Made by a program: the position numbers and the translations under genes. Shown one piece after another: positions 49,998-59,216 of a stretch of DNA of 64,000 nucleotides. This DNA comes from Leifsonia sp. Leaf264. GTDB lineage: Bacteria; Actinomycetota; Actinomycetes; Actinomycetales; Microbacteriaceae. Under the pieces are notes generated by a model. That model was not told the origin of the DNA and did not search any database. It saw only the letters and a list, made by a program, of their open reading frames with translations. Positions within the stretch are counted from its first letter, which is position 1. Every line of letters starts with the position of its first letter. The DNA lies in the NCBI RefSeq assembly GCF_001422325.1, contig NZ_LMMR01000007.1, positions 635,834 to 699,833 on the forward strand, written 5' to 3'.

Positions 49998-52318
49998 TGA
50001 AGTTCACCGACGGGTTCTGGCAGCTGCGCCCCGGCGTCACAGCCCTCTACGCCGCCCAGGCCTACGACGTCGTCGCCGGCGACCACGAGCTCGTGGTGAC
50101 GGCGCCCACCAAGGTCATCACCTCACGCGGCGAGACCCTCAACAGGCCGAGCCTCACCGTGTCGCTGTCGTCACCGCTGCCCGATGTCATCAGGGTGCGG
50201 GTCGAGCACTTCCAGGGCGGCCACGACCAGTTGACCTTCCCGCTCCCGGGCGAGCTTCCCGGCATCGGCGACGTCACTGTGACGGATGCCGAGGCCACCC
50301 TGACCTCCGGTGCGCTCAGCGCGCGCATCGCTGTCGGCACCGACTCCTGGGACCTCTCCTTCGAGGCCGGCGGACGACGCCTCACCGGCAGCGGACCGAA
50401 GTCGCTCGGGCTCATCCAGCTCGCCGACGGCGCCCAGGTCGACTCCGGACTCGTCGGAAACGCCCGCACCGGCACTTCAGCCCCCCGCAGCGACACGTAC
50501 ACGCACGCCCAACTCGACCTCGGCGTCGGCGAGCTCGTCTACGGGCTCGGCGAGCGGTTCGGACCTGTCGTGAAGAACGGTCAGACTGTGGAGATCTGGA
50601 ACGCCGACGGCGGAACATCCAGCGAGCAGGCCTACAAGTCGGTGCCGTTCCACCTGACCAACCGCGGTTACGGCGTGTTCGTGAACCATCCGGGGCACGT
50701 GTCGTACGAGGTGGGCTCCGAGACGGTCGAGCGCGTGCAGTTCTCGGTTCCCGGCGAGGCCATCGAGTACTTCATCGTGCACGGCGCCGACCAGAAGGCC
50801 ATCCTCAACCGGTACACCGAGCTCACCGGGCGCCCTGCCGTCGTGCCGGCATGGTCGTACGGCCTCTGGCTGTCGACGAGCTTCACCACCGACTACGACG
50901 AGGAGACCGTGTCGAGCTTCGTCGACGGGATGGCCGAGCGCGACCTGCCGTTGTCGGTGTTCCATTTCGACTGCTTCTGGATGCGCGAGTTCAACTGGTG
51001 CGACTTCGAGTGGGACCCGCGCGTCTTCCCGGATCCGACGGGCATGCTCGAGCGACTGCATCAGAAGGACCTGCGCATCTGCGTGTGGATCAACCCGTAC
51101 ATCGGGCAGCGCTCGCCACTGTTCGCCGAGGCGAAGGCCGGCGGCTTCCTCGTCACCAAGCCGAACGGCGAGGTGTGGCAGTGGGACCTCTGGCAGGCGG
51201 GCATGGGTCTCGTCGACTTCACGAATCCCGACGCCACAGCCTGGTACCAGGGCAAGTTGCGCACACTGATGGATCAGGGCGTCGATGCATTCAAGACCGA
51301 CTTCGGCGAGCGCATCCCGATCGATGTCGACTACTTCGACGGCTCGAGCCCCGAGCGCATGCACAACTACTACACGGCGCTCTACAACCGGGCGGTGTTC
51401 GAGGTGCTGGAGGAGGGTCGCGGCCTCGGCGACGCCGTGCTGTTCGCCAGGTCTGCCACGGCCGGCGGGCAGTCGATGCCCGTGCACTGGGGCGGGGACT
51501 CCACCTCCACGTTCGAGTCGATGGCCGAGACGTTGCGCGGCGGGCTCTCCCTGGCCTTCAGCGGCTTCGCGCATTGGAGCCACGACATCGGCGGTTTCGA
51601 GGGGACTCCGGATGCCGGCGTCTTCAAGCGCTGGACCGCCTTCGGCCTGCTCTCCAGCCACAGCCGTTTCCATGGCTCCACCTCCTACAGGGTGCCGTGG
51701 ATCTTCGATGACGAAGCCGTCGACGTCACGCGCACCTTCACGAAGCTGAAGCTCTCGCTCATGCCGTACCTGCACCAGCTCGGCCTGGATGCATCCGTCA
51801 CCGGAGCCCCTCTGCTGCGTCCGATGCAGCTCGAGTTCGGTGACGACCCGGCCACCGGCTACCTCGACAGGCAATACCTGCTCGGCCCCGACCTGCTTGT
51901 CGCCCCGGTGTTCAGCGCGGACGGCGACGTGGAGTTCTATCTGCCGGCGGGGGAGTGGACCGACCTCTTCACTGGCCGCGTCGTCGCGGGCGGACGCTGG
52001 CTGCGCGAGCACCACAGTTTCCACACGCTGCCGCTCTATGTGCGGCCCGGCGCCGTCATCCCTGTCGGCGCGCGCACGGATCGACCCGACTACGACTACC
52101 TCGACGGCCTGACGCTGCGCGTGTTCCCCGGTGCACCGGGATCGACGAGCACTGTGGTGACGACGCCCGACGGCACGTCGGCCACCTTCACCGTCGAGCG
52201 AACGGATGCCGCCGTGAGCGTCACCTCCGAACTCGCATCGGGCTGGTCCGTCGCGCTCGGCGCCGTGGGGGAGGCGGTCGCGGCCTCGGCCGGAGCGGTG
52301 GTGGTCCCGCTCGGCTGA
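49997..52318 (+). CDS. GH31 alpha-xylosidase (YicI-like)
   Basis: This is a 773-residue family 31 glycosidase. The N-terminus MKFTDGFWQLRPGV is characteristic of YicI-type alpha-xylosidases. The barrel has nucleophile Asp435 in FKTDFGERIP and acid/base Asp501 in VHWGGDSTST; the nucleophile context KTDFGE is the alpha-xylosidase form rather than the WxDMNE of alpha-glucosidases. It has no signal peptide, so it releases xylose from imported alpha-xylosides such as isoprimeverose inside the cell. The product feeds XylA and XylB, encoded 15 kb away. Confidence 0.92.
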   Translation: MKFTDGFWQLRPGVTALYAAQAYDVVAGDHELVVTAPTKVITSRGETLNRPSLTVSLSSPLPDVIRVRVEHFQGGHDQLTFPLPGELPGIGDVTVTDAEATLTSGALSARIAVGTDSWDLSFEAGGRRLTGSGPKSLGLIQLADGAQVDSGLVGNARTGTSAPRSDTYTHAQLDLGVGELVYGLGERFGPVVKNGQTVEIWNADGGTSSEQAYKSVPFHLTNRGYGVFVNHPGHVSYEVGSETVERVQFSVPGEAIEYFIVHGADQKAILNRYTELTGRPAVVPAWSYGLWLSTSFTTDYDEETVSSFVDGMAERDLPLSVFHFDCFWMREFNWCDFEWDPRVFPDPTGMLERLHQKDLRICVWINPYIGQRSPLFAEAKAGGFLVTKPNGEVWQWDLWQAGMGLVDFTNPDATAWYQGKLRTLMDQGVDAFKTDFGERIPIDVDYFDGSSPERMHNYYTALYNRAVFEVLEEGRGLGDAVLFARSATAGGQSMPVHWGGDSTSTFESMAETLRGGLSLAFSGFAHWSHDIGGFEGTPDAGVFKRWTAFGLLSSHSRFHGSTSYRVPWIFDDEAVDVTRTFTKLKLSLMPYLHQLGLDASVTGAPLLRPMQLEFGDDPATGYLDRQYLLGPDLLVAPVFSADGDVEFYLPAGEWTDLFTGRVVAGGRWLREHHSFHTLPLYVRPGAVIPVGARTDRPDYDYLDGLTLRVFPGAPGSTSTVVTTPDGTSATFTVERTDAAVSVTSELASGWSVALGAVGEAVAASAGAVVVPLG

Positions 52319-52361
52319 TCCCTGCCCCACGTCTCACTGGCAGTCCGGCGTTGCTCTGGGA

Positions 52362-52396
52362 TAGGCTTGCCGAGCAACGATCGAATCGATTCGATC
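52362..52396 (+). promoter_or_regulatory. Promoter box and 18-bp perfect palindrome before the MFS exporter gene
   Basis: A TAGGCT -10-like box (52362-52367) is followed by GATCGAATCGATTCGATC (52379-52396), a perfect 18-base palindrome just downstream of the expected transcription start. It is likely an operator for a dimeric repressor, perhaps of TetR or MarR type, encoded elsewhere. The rest of 52319-52544 shows nothing clear. Confidence 0.55.
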
Positions 52397-52544
52397 CGCG
52401 GCGATGCAGCCGCCTCGCGTGGCCCGCCGCATCCGTGACTCCGGGCATCCGTACCCCGGGACCCCGTGCCTCGGCCGGGCACGCCATCACCCTCGATCGC
52501 TGCGCGCCCCAACATCGCCCCCCGAGCCTCGAGGACCCCCAGCT

Positions 52545-53819
52545 GTGACGTACACCGGATCCATTCCCGCCATCACCCCCGACGGCGCCGTGAACCACGC
52601 CCACCCGGGCGACAGGCTCAGCTCACGGCAGCGGCTGGTCTACATCCTCGTGCTCGGCGCGCTCACGGCACTCGGGCCGTTCACGATCGACCTCTACCTG
52701 CCTGCCTTCCCCGTGCTGCAGGACGAGTTCAACGTCTCGCCCGCGATCATCCAGCTCACCCTCACCGGCACCATGATCGGCTTCGGCCTCGGCCAGCTCA
52801 TCGTCGGACCGTGGAGCGACAATGTGGGCCGCCGCCTTCCGCTTCTCGCCGCCACCAGCGTGCACCTCGTCGCCTGCATCGGCGCCGCGCTCTCGCCCGA
52901 CATCTACTGGCTCGGTGCCTTCCGGCTGCTGATGGGCTTCGGCGCGGCTGCCGGCGGCGTCGTTGCCATGGCGATGGTGCGCGACCTCTTCGGCGGGCGC
53001 CCCCTCGTCAAGATGCTCTCGCGCCTCGCCCTCGTGAGCGGTCTCGCCCCGGTGCTCGCTCCGGTCATCGGCTCGCAGCTGCTGCTGTTCATGGACTGGC
53101 GCGGCATCTTCTGGGTGCTGGCCCTCTACGGTGCCGTGGTCATCATCTGCGTCGCGCTGCTGATCGTCGAGACCCTCCCGAGGGGAGAGCGTCACGTCGA
53201 GGGTCACAACACCGTCGACCAGCGGTACAAGGCCCTCTTCAGCGACCGCACCTTCGTGGGCGTCGCCGTCATCGGCGGCATGACCTTCACCGGCCTGTTC
53301 GCCTACCTGTCGAGCTCCTCGTTCCTGTTCCAGGGCGTCTACGGGTTCGACGCCCAGCAGTACGGCCTGCTCTTCGCCGTGAACTCGATCGGCGTCGTGC
53401 TCGGAGTGCAGACCAGCTCCCTCCTCATGCGGCGCGGCGTCGGACCGCAGTGGATCATCGCGTGCACGACGATCTCCCTGCTGATCATGGCGATCGCGAT
53501 CATGGTGCTCGACACCGCCGGGGCAGGCCTCTGGGGCACAGTGCTCCCGCTGTTCCTGTTCATCACCTCGTGCGGTTTCACGTTCCCCTGCATCCAGGTG
53601 CTCGCCCTCGCCAACCACGGCAAGGAGGCCGGGACGGCGGCCTCGGTGCTCGGAGCCCTGAACTTCGGCCTCGCCGGCGTGCTCTCCCCGATCGTGGGAG
53701 TGCTCGGCGTCTCGAGCGCTCTGCCGATGGGTGCTGTCATGGCGGCGACAGCGGTGATCTCGATCACCCTGCTGTGGTTCGTCGTCAAGCCCCGCACGGT
53801 TCCTGCGCTCACGCACTAG
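52545..53819 (+). CDS. MFS multidrug exporter, Bcr/CflA family
   Basis: This is a 424-residue transporter with 12 predicted transmembrane helices. The start of the first helix has the family signature LTALGPFTIDLYLPAFP; the loop 2-3 motif GPWSDNVGRRLPLL is the classic MFS A motif; RLLMGFGAAAGGVVAMAMVRD is typical of Bcr/CflA drug:proton antiporters. A GTG start with GAGGA upstream was chosen. Substrates of this family include bicyclomycin, sulfonamides and chloramphenicol, but that does not predict the role here. Confidence 0.9.
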   Translation: MTYTGSIPAITPDGAVNHAHPGDRLSSRQRLVYILVLGALTALGPFTIDLYLPAFPVLQDEFNVSPAIIQLTLTGTMIGFGLGQLIVGPWSDNVGRRLPLLAATSVHLVACIGAALSPDIYWLGAFRLLMGFGAAAGGVVAMAMVRDLFGGRPLVKMLSRLALVSGLAPVLAPVIGSQLLLFMDWRGIFWVLALYGAVVIICVALLIVETLPRGERHVEGHNTVDQRYKALFSDRTFVGVAVIGGMTFTGLFAYLSSSSFLFQGVYGFDAQQYGLLFAVNSIGVVLGVQTSSLLMRRGVGPQWIIACTTISLLIMAIAIMVLDTAGAGLWGTVLPLFLFITSCGFTFPCIQVLALANHGKEAGTAASVLGALNFGLAGVLSPIVGVLGVSSALPMGAVMAATAVISITLLWFVVKPRTVPALTH

Positions 53820-53838
53820 CTCCCGATAGCGTTGGCGG

Positions 53839-54546
53839 ATGGAGCCGCACCCCACTGAGCCCGATCCCGTGCCGACGGATGCCGAACCCCGACGTCGCGC
53901 GTCGTGGTTCGGACGGCACATCCCGTTGGTGTCAGGTGCGACCCTGCTCGTCATGGCGGTGCTGCTCGGCCTCCTGATCGTCGTGCGCGAGGGTCCGCTG
54001 CTCCTCCACCTCGATGAGGAGTGGGCCGAGGAGATGACCGAGATCCGCGGGCCGCTCGGCGACGCCCTCGCCCTGTTCTTCAACCACGTCGGCGGCACCC
54101 TCATCGGCGTGCTCATCATCCCGCTGGGCATAGTCATCACGCTGCTGGTGGTGCGTCGCCCCTGGGCCGCCCTGTACTTCGCCATAGCCTCGGCCGCCAG
54201 CGCGATCGCCGTGCAGTTGCTCAAGCAGCTCTTCGGTCGCGCACGCCCCGAGGACATGCTCGTCGCCTCCGACTACGGTTCATTCCCGTCGGGGCATGTG
54301 GCGAACGCTGCGACGATGGCCGTGGCGCTCGGCGTCATCTTCCCCGTCGTCTGGGTGTGGGCCGCTGGTGCGGCCTGGACCGTCATGATGGCCATCAGCC
54401 GCACCTACCTGGGCGTGCACTGGCTCACCGACACCGTCGGCGGCTTCCTGGTGGGGGCCGGGATGGCGCTCGTGGTGTGGGCGCCGTTCGCCGAGAGGCT
54501 CGAGCGCGAGCGGCTGGCCTGGCGCGAACCGCGCTCCGACCGCTGA
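53839..54546 (+). CDS. PAP2 superfamily phosphatase, membrane bound
   Basis: This is a 235-residue protein with about five transmembrane helices and all three PAP2 motifs: KQLFGRARP, SFPSGHVANA and SRTYLGVHWLTD. Such enzymes dephosphorylate lipid phosphates such as undecaprenyl diphosphate or phosphatidic acid at the outer membrane face. The start lies 6 bases after TAGCGT, consistent with a leaderless message. It begins 19 bases after the exporter stop but seems to have its own promoter. Confidence 0.9.
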   Translation: MEPHPTEPDPVPTDAEPRRRASWFGRHIPLVSGATLLVMAVLLGLLIVVREGPLLLHLDEEWAEEMTEIRGPLGDALALFFNHVGGTLIGVLIIPLGIVITLLVVRRPWAALYFAIASAASAIAVQLLKQLFGRARPEDMLVASDYGSFPSGHVANAATMAVALGVIFPVVWVWAAGAAWTVMMAISRTYLGVHWLTDTVGGFLVGAGMALVVWAPFAERLERERLAWREPRSDR

Positions 54547-54567
54547 TCGCGCTGCGCGGATCCCGCA

Positions 54568-54584
54568 CTACAACGTTGTAGAGT
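54568..54584 (+). promoter_or_regulatory. LacI-type operator and -10 box before the arabinoside LacI gene
   Basis: CTACAACGTTGTAG (54568-54581) is a perfect palindrome that overlaps the TAGAGT -10 box (54579-54584). The core ACAACGTTGT recurs before the importer operon at 55.7 kb. Confidence 0.75.
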
Positions 54585-54623
54585 GTGCTGCATCCGGGCG
54601 ATCCGGCGTGAATGGGGGATGCC

Positions 54624-55640
54624 ATGGCAGCCACGCTGCACGATGTCGCCCGCATAGCGAGGGTCTCGATCAAGACGGTCTCCAACGTCATCAACGACTA
54701 CCCGCACGTCAAGCCCGACACCCGTGCCCGCGTGCAACAGGCCATCGAGGAGCTCGGCTACCAGCCCAACCTCTCGGCTAGGAGCCTGCGCTCCGGCCTG
54801 ACCGGGGCCATCACCCTCGCCCTGCCCGAACTGAGCCTCAGCTATTTCGCCGAGCTCGCGGATGCCGTCATCAGGGCCGCGGAACGAGCCGGCAAGGTCG
54901 TGCTGATCGAGCAGACCAACGGCGATCGCGCCCGCGAACTCGAGGTGCTCACCAGCCCGCGGCTCAAGATGACCGACGGCCTGATCTTCTCCCCGCTCGG
55001 CATGGGCATGGACGACGTCGCCCGCCTCGAGGTGCCCTACCCTCTCGTGCTGCTGGGCGAGCGCATCTTCGACGGGCCGGCCGATCACGTCACCATGCGC
55101 AACGTCGAGGCGGCGCGGGCGGCGACCGAGTTCCTGATCGAGCGCGGCCGCAGGCGCATCGTGGTGATCGGCGCCCACGAGGACGAGGTCATCGGTTCTG
55201 CGGGCCTGCGCCTGGCCGGCTACCGCGAGGCTCTCGAGGCGGCCGGGCTCGAGTTCGACCCCGCCCTCATCGGCTACACCACGCTCTGGCACCGTTCCAA
55301 CGGTGCGACCTCGATGCGCGCTCTGCTCGCCACCGGGGTGGAGTTCGACGCCGTGTTCGGCCTCAACGACACCCTGGCCCTCGGCGCCATGCGCGCCATC
55401 CAAGAGGCTGGGCTCCGGGTTCCCGACGACGTCGCCGTCATCGGCTTCGACGACCTCGACGAGGCGCAGTACTCGCTGCCGAGCCTCACCACGGTCGACC
55501 CCGGTCGCGACGAGATCGCCGAGACGGCCGTGGCCACCCTGTTGCAGCGCATCGGCGACCGCGACGGCGTCATCGGCGATGCACGCCAGATCCTGGCGCG
55601 CTACGAGATCGTCGAACGCGAGTCCACGCCCCCACTCTGA
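54624..55640 (+). CDS. LacI family regulator of the arabinoside operon
   Basis: This is a 338-residue repressor. The HTH is LHDVARIARVSIKTVSNV with hinge PNLSARSLRSGLT; the C-terminal signature is VIGFDDLDEAQYSLPSLTT. ATG 54624 was preferred over 54612 because GGGGGAT lies right in front of it. Perfect ACAACGTTGT palindromes occur in its own promoter and in front of the downstream importer-arabinofuranosidase operon, so it should repress both. The likely effector is arabinose or an arabino-oligosaccharide. Confidence 0.9.
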   Translation: MAATLHDVARIARVSIKTVSNVINDYPHVKPDTRARVQQAIEELGYQPNLSARSLRSGLTGAITLALPELSLSYFAELADAVIRAAERAGKVVLIEQTNGDRARELEVLTSPRLKMTDGLIFSPLGMGMDDVARLEVPYPLVLLGERIFDGPADHVTMRNVEAARAATEFLIERGRRRIVVIGAHEDEVIGSAGLRLAGYREALEAAGLEFDPALIGYTTLWHRSNGATSMRALLATGVEFDAVFGLNDTLALGAMRAIQEAGLRVPDDVAVIGFDDLDEAQYSLPSLTTVDPGRDEIAETAVATLLQRIGDRDGVIGDARQILARYEIVERESTPPL

Positions 55641-55677
55641 GGGTCGACGGCGTGATGCATCCGTGACTCACGGAAGC

Positions 55678-55739
55678 TTGACAGGAGCGATGCTCTCGTT
55701 GCACCATGTCTTTTACAACGTTTACTTACAACGTTGTAA
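55678..55739 (+). promoter_or_regulatory. Promoter region with two LacI-type sites for the arabinoside importer
   Basis: A consensus -35 TTGACA lies at 55678-55683 (the -10 is unclear). TTACAACGTTGTAA at 55726-55739 is a perfect palindrome, and a partial copy sharing its first ten bases (TTACAACGTT) starts at 55713. Both carry the core of the 54.57 kb operator. Confidence 0.7.
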
Positions 55740-55843
55740 AACGTTCGATCTCATCGCGGAGTGCTGGTGTCCGAGAGGTCGGGCCCCTCCCATCGCACTG
55801 CTGACACTGGTGTCCAACACCGCGAGAGAAAGAGCACAGCACA

Positions 55844-57178
55844 ATGAAGAGCAAGCTCCTTGCAGCGATCGGCCTCGTGGCCGTCACCGCTGCGGCGCTG
55901 ACCGGATGCAGCCCGGCCGCCGAATCCGCCAAGGCGGACTGCACCAACAAGATCGTCAACAAGGACGCCACCCAGGTGAGCGTCTGGGCCTGGTACCCCG
56001 CGTTCGAAGACGTCGTCGACCTGTTCAACAAGAACCACGACGACGTGCAGATCTGCTGGACCAACGCGGGCCAGGGCAACGACGAGTACACCAAGTTCTC
56101 GACGGCCATCGAAGCCGGCTCCGGTGCGCCCGACGTCATCATGCTCGAGTCCGAGGTGCTCTCGAGCTTCTCCATCCGCAAGGCGCTCGTCGACCTCACC
56201 GCCTTCGGTGCGAACGACGTCAAGGCCGACTACACCGACGGAGCATGGAAGGACGTCTCGAGCGGCAAGGCCGTCTACGCGATCCCGGTCGACGGCGGCC
56301 CCATGGGCATGCTCTACCGCAAGGACATCCTCGACAAGTACAAGATCCCGGTTCCCACCACCTGGGACGAGTTCGCCGCTGCGGCGCAGGCCCTGAAGGA
56401 CGCCGGCGCTCCCGGCGTGCTCGCCGACTTCCCGACCAACGGCCGCGCCTACAACCAGGCGCTCTACGCCCAGGCCGGATCGGTGCCCTTCGCCTACGAC
56501 AACGCCAAGCCCACCGAGATCGGCATCGACGTCAACGACGCCGGTTCGAAGAAGGTGCTCTCCTACTGGGACGACCTGGTGAAGAAGAACCTCGTCGCCA
56601 CCGACGACGCCTTCACCGCCGACTACAACACCAAGCTCGTCGACGGCAGCTATGCCATCTACGTCGCTGCGGCCTGGGGCCCCGGCTACCTCAGCGGGCT
56701 CTCGGATGCAGACTCCGACGCCGTCTGGCAGGCTGCACCGGTTCCGCAGTGGGATGCCGCGAACCCCGTGCAGATCAACTGGGGCGGATCGACCTTCGCC
56801 GTGACGAGCCAGTCGAAGAACCAGGAGGCCGCGGCCACCGTCGCCAAGGAGGTCTTCGGCACCGAGGAGGCGTGGAAGATCGGCATCGAGAAGGCCGCCC
56901 TGTTCCCGCTGTGGAAGCCCATCCTCGACTCGGACTACTTCCGCGATCTCGAGTACCCGTTCTTCGGCGGACAGCAGATCAACAAGGACGTCTTCCTGGC
57001 TGCGGCATCCGGATACAAGGGCTTCACGTTCAGCCCGTTCCAGAACTACGCCTACGACCAGCTGACCGAGGAGCAGTACGCCATGGTGCAGGGTGAGAAG
57101 AGCTCGGACCAGGCTCTCGACGACCTGCAGGCCTCGCTCGAGAAGTACGCGACAGACCAGGGCTTCGTGCTCCAGTAG
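55844..57178 (+). CDS. Sugar ABC transporter substrate-binding lipoprotein (arabinoside type)
   Basis: This is a 444-residue extracellular binding protein. The signal peptide ends in LTGC with Cys22; the mature part has VSVWAWYPAFEDVVDLFNK as first strand and helix. It heads the operon binding protein-permease-permease-GH51. With the secreted arabinanase gene downstream, arabino-oligosaccharides are the likely cargo. It is followed by a perfect hairpin before the permeases. Confidence 0.93.
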   Translation: MKSKLLAAIGLVAVTAAALTGCSPAAESAKADCTNKIVNKDATQVSVWAWYPAFEDVVDLFNKNHDDVQICWTNAGQGNDEYTKFSTAIEAGSGAPDVIMLESEVLSSFSIRKALVDLTAFGANDVKADYTDGAWKDVSSGKAVYAIPVDGGPMGMLYRKDILDKYKIPVPTTWDEFAAAAQALKDAGAPGVLADFPTNGRAYNQALYAQAGSVPFAYDNAKPTEIGIDVNDAGSKKVLSYWDDLVKKNLVATDDAFTADYNTKLVDGSYAIYVAAAWGPGYLSGLSDADSDAVWQAAPVPQWDAANPVQINWGGSTFAVTSQSKNQEAAATVAKEVFGTEEAWKIGIEKAALFPLWKPILDSDYFRDLEYPFFGGQQINKDVFLAAASGYKGFTFSPFQNYAYDQLTEEQYAMVQGEKSSDQALDDLQASLEKYATDQGFVLQ

Positions 57179-57185
57179 TCGCGCG

Positions 57186-57215
57186 GCGGGTGGCCGATTC
57201 GCGTCGGCCACCCGC
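57186..57215 (+). terminator. Intercistronic hairpin after the binding-protein gene
   Basis: GCGGGTGGCCGA and its exact complement flank a 6-base TTCGCG loop, 7 bases after the stop codon. As in the 48 kb operon it lies between binding-protein and permease genes and probably lowers permease expression relative to binding protein. Confidence 0.75.
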
Positions 57216-57260
57216 TCCTGCACCGCACCATCTCAGCTTTCACCGACGAAAGAGCACGTC

Positions 57261-58214
57261 ATGACAACCTCACCGGCCATCGCGGCACCGGGCACCACCC
57301 GGGTAGCTGCGAATCGCCCGCCACGGCGGGGAGCGAGCCTCGACCGCAAGCGCCAACGATGGGGCTGGCTGTTCGTCACGCCGTTCCTCGTGGTGTTCGC
57401 GCTGTTCCTGATCTTCCCGTTGTTCTACGCCTTCGGCATGAGCCTGTTCACCTCGACCCTCGCCACGGGAACGCAGTTCACCGGTGCCGGGAACTACGTC
57501 AAGGCCTTCACCGACCCGCTCTTCCTCGAGGGTCTCCTGCGGGTGCTCGGCTTCGCCGTCATCATGATCCCGACGCAGCTCATCGTGGCCCTGGCCGCCG
57601 CGCTCGTGCTCGACTCGCTCACCAGTTGGCTGTCGAAGCTGAGCCGCTTGTTCATCTTCGCGCCGTACGCCATCCCCGTGGTCATCGGCGCCCTCATGTG
57701 GAGCTTCCTCTACAGCCCGCGCTTCGGACCCGGGTCGTCGATCTTCGGCCTGTTCGGGCTCGACACCCCCAACTTCCTCGCGTCGGACACCATCTTCGGC
57801 GCCCTGGTCAACATCGTCACCTGGCAGTGGTCCGGCTACTACATGGTCGTCATCTACGCGGCCCTGCGCTCGATCGACCCGGCCGTCTACGAGGCCGCCC
57901 GCATCGACGGGGCCAACGGATGGCAGACGGCCACCCGCATCAAGGTCCCGATGATCTCGTCCTCGATGGTCATGGTCATCACCTTCGCGCTCATCGGCAC
58001 CCTGCAGTTCTTCACCGAGCCGGTGGTGCTGCGCAACATCGCGCAGGGCGCCATCGACGCGGCCTACACGCCCAATATGTACGCGTTCTCGCTCGCCTTC
58101 TCCTACAGCCAGTTCAACTACGCCTCGGCGATAGCGTTCTCGCTCGGCATCCTGGTGTTCGGCGGGTCGTTCGTGTTCCTCTTCCTCACACGCAAGCAGA
58201 GCGGACTGAAGTGA
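57261..58214 (+). CDS. ABC sugar transporter permease (MalF-like)
   Basis: This is a 317-residue CUT1-type permease. A Pro/Arg-rich tail (RPPRRGASLDRKRQRW) leads into helix 1; the EAA loop is YEAARIDGANGWQTATRI. GAAAGAG lies upstream of the ATG. Its TGA overlaps the next ATG by one base. It forms the channel with the next permease. Confidence 0.92.
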   Translation: MTTSPAIAAPGTTRVAANRPPRRGASLDRKRQRWGWLFVTPFLVVFALFLIFPLFYAFGMSLFTSTLATGTQFTGAGNYVKAFTDPLFLEGLLRVLGFAVIMIPTQLIVALAAALVLDSLTSWLSKLSRLFIFAPYAIPVVIGALMWSFLYSPRFGPGSSIFGLFGLDTPNFLASDTIFGALVNIVTWQWSGYYMVVIYAALRSIDPAVYEAARIDGANGWQTATRIKVPMISSSMVMVITFALIGTLQFFTEPVVLRNIAQGAIDAAYTPNMYAFSLAFSYSQFNYASAIAFSLGILVFGGSFVFLFLTRKQSGLK

Positions 58215-59155
58215 TGACCGTCTTCTCCCAGCGCCAGGCCGACCTGAGCGAACCGCTCACGACAGGCATCTCCACCCACGAGGTGCGCGGCCCGCGTCAG
58301 CGCGGCAAGCGCGCCGGCGGCCGTCGCATCGGATCGCACGTCTTCCTCGTGATCCTCGCGATCTACTTCATCATCCCGATCTGGTGGCTGTTCGTCGCCG
58401 CCACGAAGAGCAACTCCGGACTGTTCTCGAGCCCGGCGTTCTGGTTCGACGACACCTTCGCCCTGTTCCAGAACATCGCCGGCCTGTTCACCCACCAGGG
58501 CGGCATCTACTGGCGCTGGCTCGGCAACTCGTTCCTGTACGCCTTCTCCGGCGGCATCGGCGCGACCATCCTGTCGATCCTCGCGGGCTACGGCTTCGCC
58601 AAGTACCGCTTCAGGGGGCGCAGCGCGATCTTCACGATCATCCTGGGCTCGGTGATGGTTCCCCTCACGGCCCTCGTCATCCCGACGTTCATGCTGCTCA
58701 GCCAGTACGGCCTCATCAACACAGCATGGGCGGTCATCCTGCCGTCGCTGCTCAGCCCGTTCGGCGTCTACCTGATGCGGGTCTACACGCAGGATGCGGT
58801 TCCCGACGAGATGCTCGAGGCCGCCCGCATCGACGGCGCCGGGGAGATCCGCACCTTCTTCACCGTGGCGCTGCCGCTGCTGAAGCCGGCGATAGTCACG
58901 GTCCTCCTGCTCTCGGTGGTCGGCACCTGGAACAACTTCTTCCTGCCGCTCGCCGTGCTCACCGACCCCAACCTGCTGCCGGTCACGGTCGGACTCAACC
59001 GCTGGACGGCGCTCTCCAACGCCGGTGCCGGTGGCGAGCAGGTGTGGAACCTCATCACCTCGGGTGCGTTCATCTCGGTGCTGCCGCTCATCCTCTCCTT
59101 CCTGTTCCTGCAGCGCTACTGGCAGGGCGGCCTGTCGCTCGGCAGCATCAAGTAG
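58214..59155 (+). CDS. ABC sugar transporter permease (MalG-like)
   Basis: This is a 313-residue CUT1-type permease. The 40-residue tail is basic (RGPRQRGKRAGGRR); the EAA loop reads LEAARIDGAGEIRTFFTV. The C-terminus WQGGLSLGSIK is typical of arabino-oligosaccharide importers such as AraQ-type proteins. It is followed after 61 bases by the GH51 gene, probably in the same transcript. Confidence 0.92.
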   Translation: MTVFSQRQADLSEPLTTGISTHEVRGPRQRGKRAGGRRIGSHVFLVILAIYFIIPIWWLFVAATKSNSGLFSSPAFWFDDTFALFQNIAGLFTHQGGIYWRWLGNSFLYAFSGGIGATILSILAGYGFAKYRFRGRSAIFTIILGSVMVPLTALVIPTFMLLSQYGLINTAWAVILPSLLSPFGVYLMRVYTQDAVPDEMLEAARIDGAGEIRTFFTVALPLLKPAIVTVLLLSVVGTWNNFFLPLAVLTDPNLLPVTVGLNRWTALSNAGAGGEQVWNLITSGAFISVLPLILSFLFLQRYWQGGLSLGSIK

Positions 59156-59216
59156 CGCATCCGTCAGCCGAACCCGACCCTCGATCTCGTCTCGACCTCG
59201 ACCCAGAAAGACCGCC

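Noticed and set aside
55711..55740. Attachment site or short mobile-element end
   Set aside because: The repeated ACAACGTT words form LacI-type operators that match the palindrome in the adjacent repressor gene's promoter.
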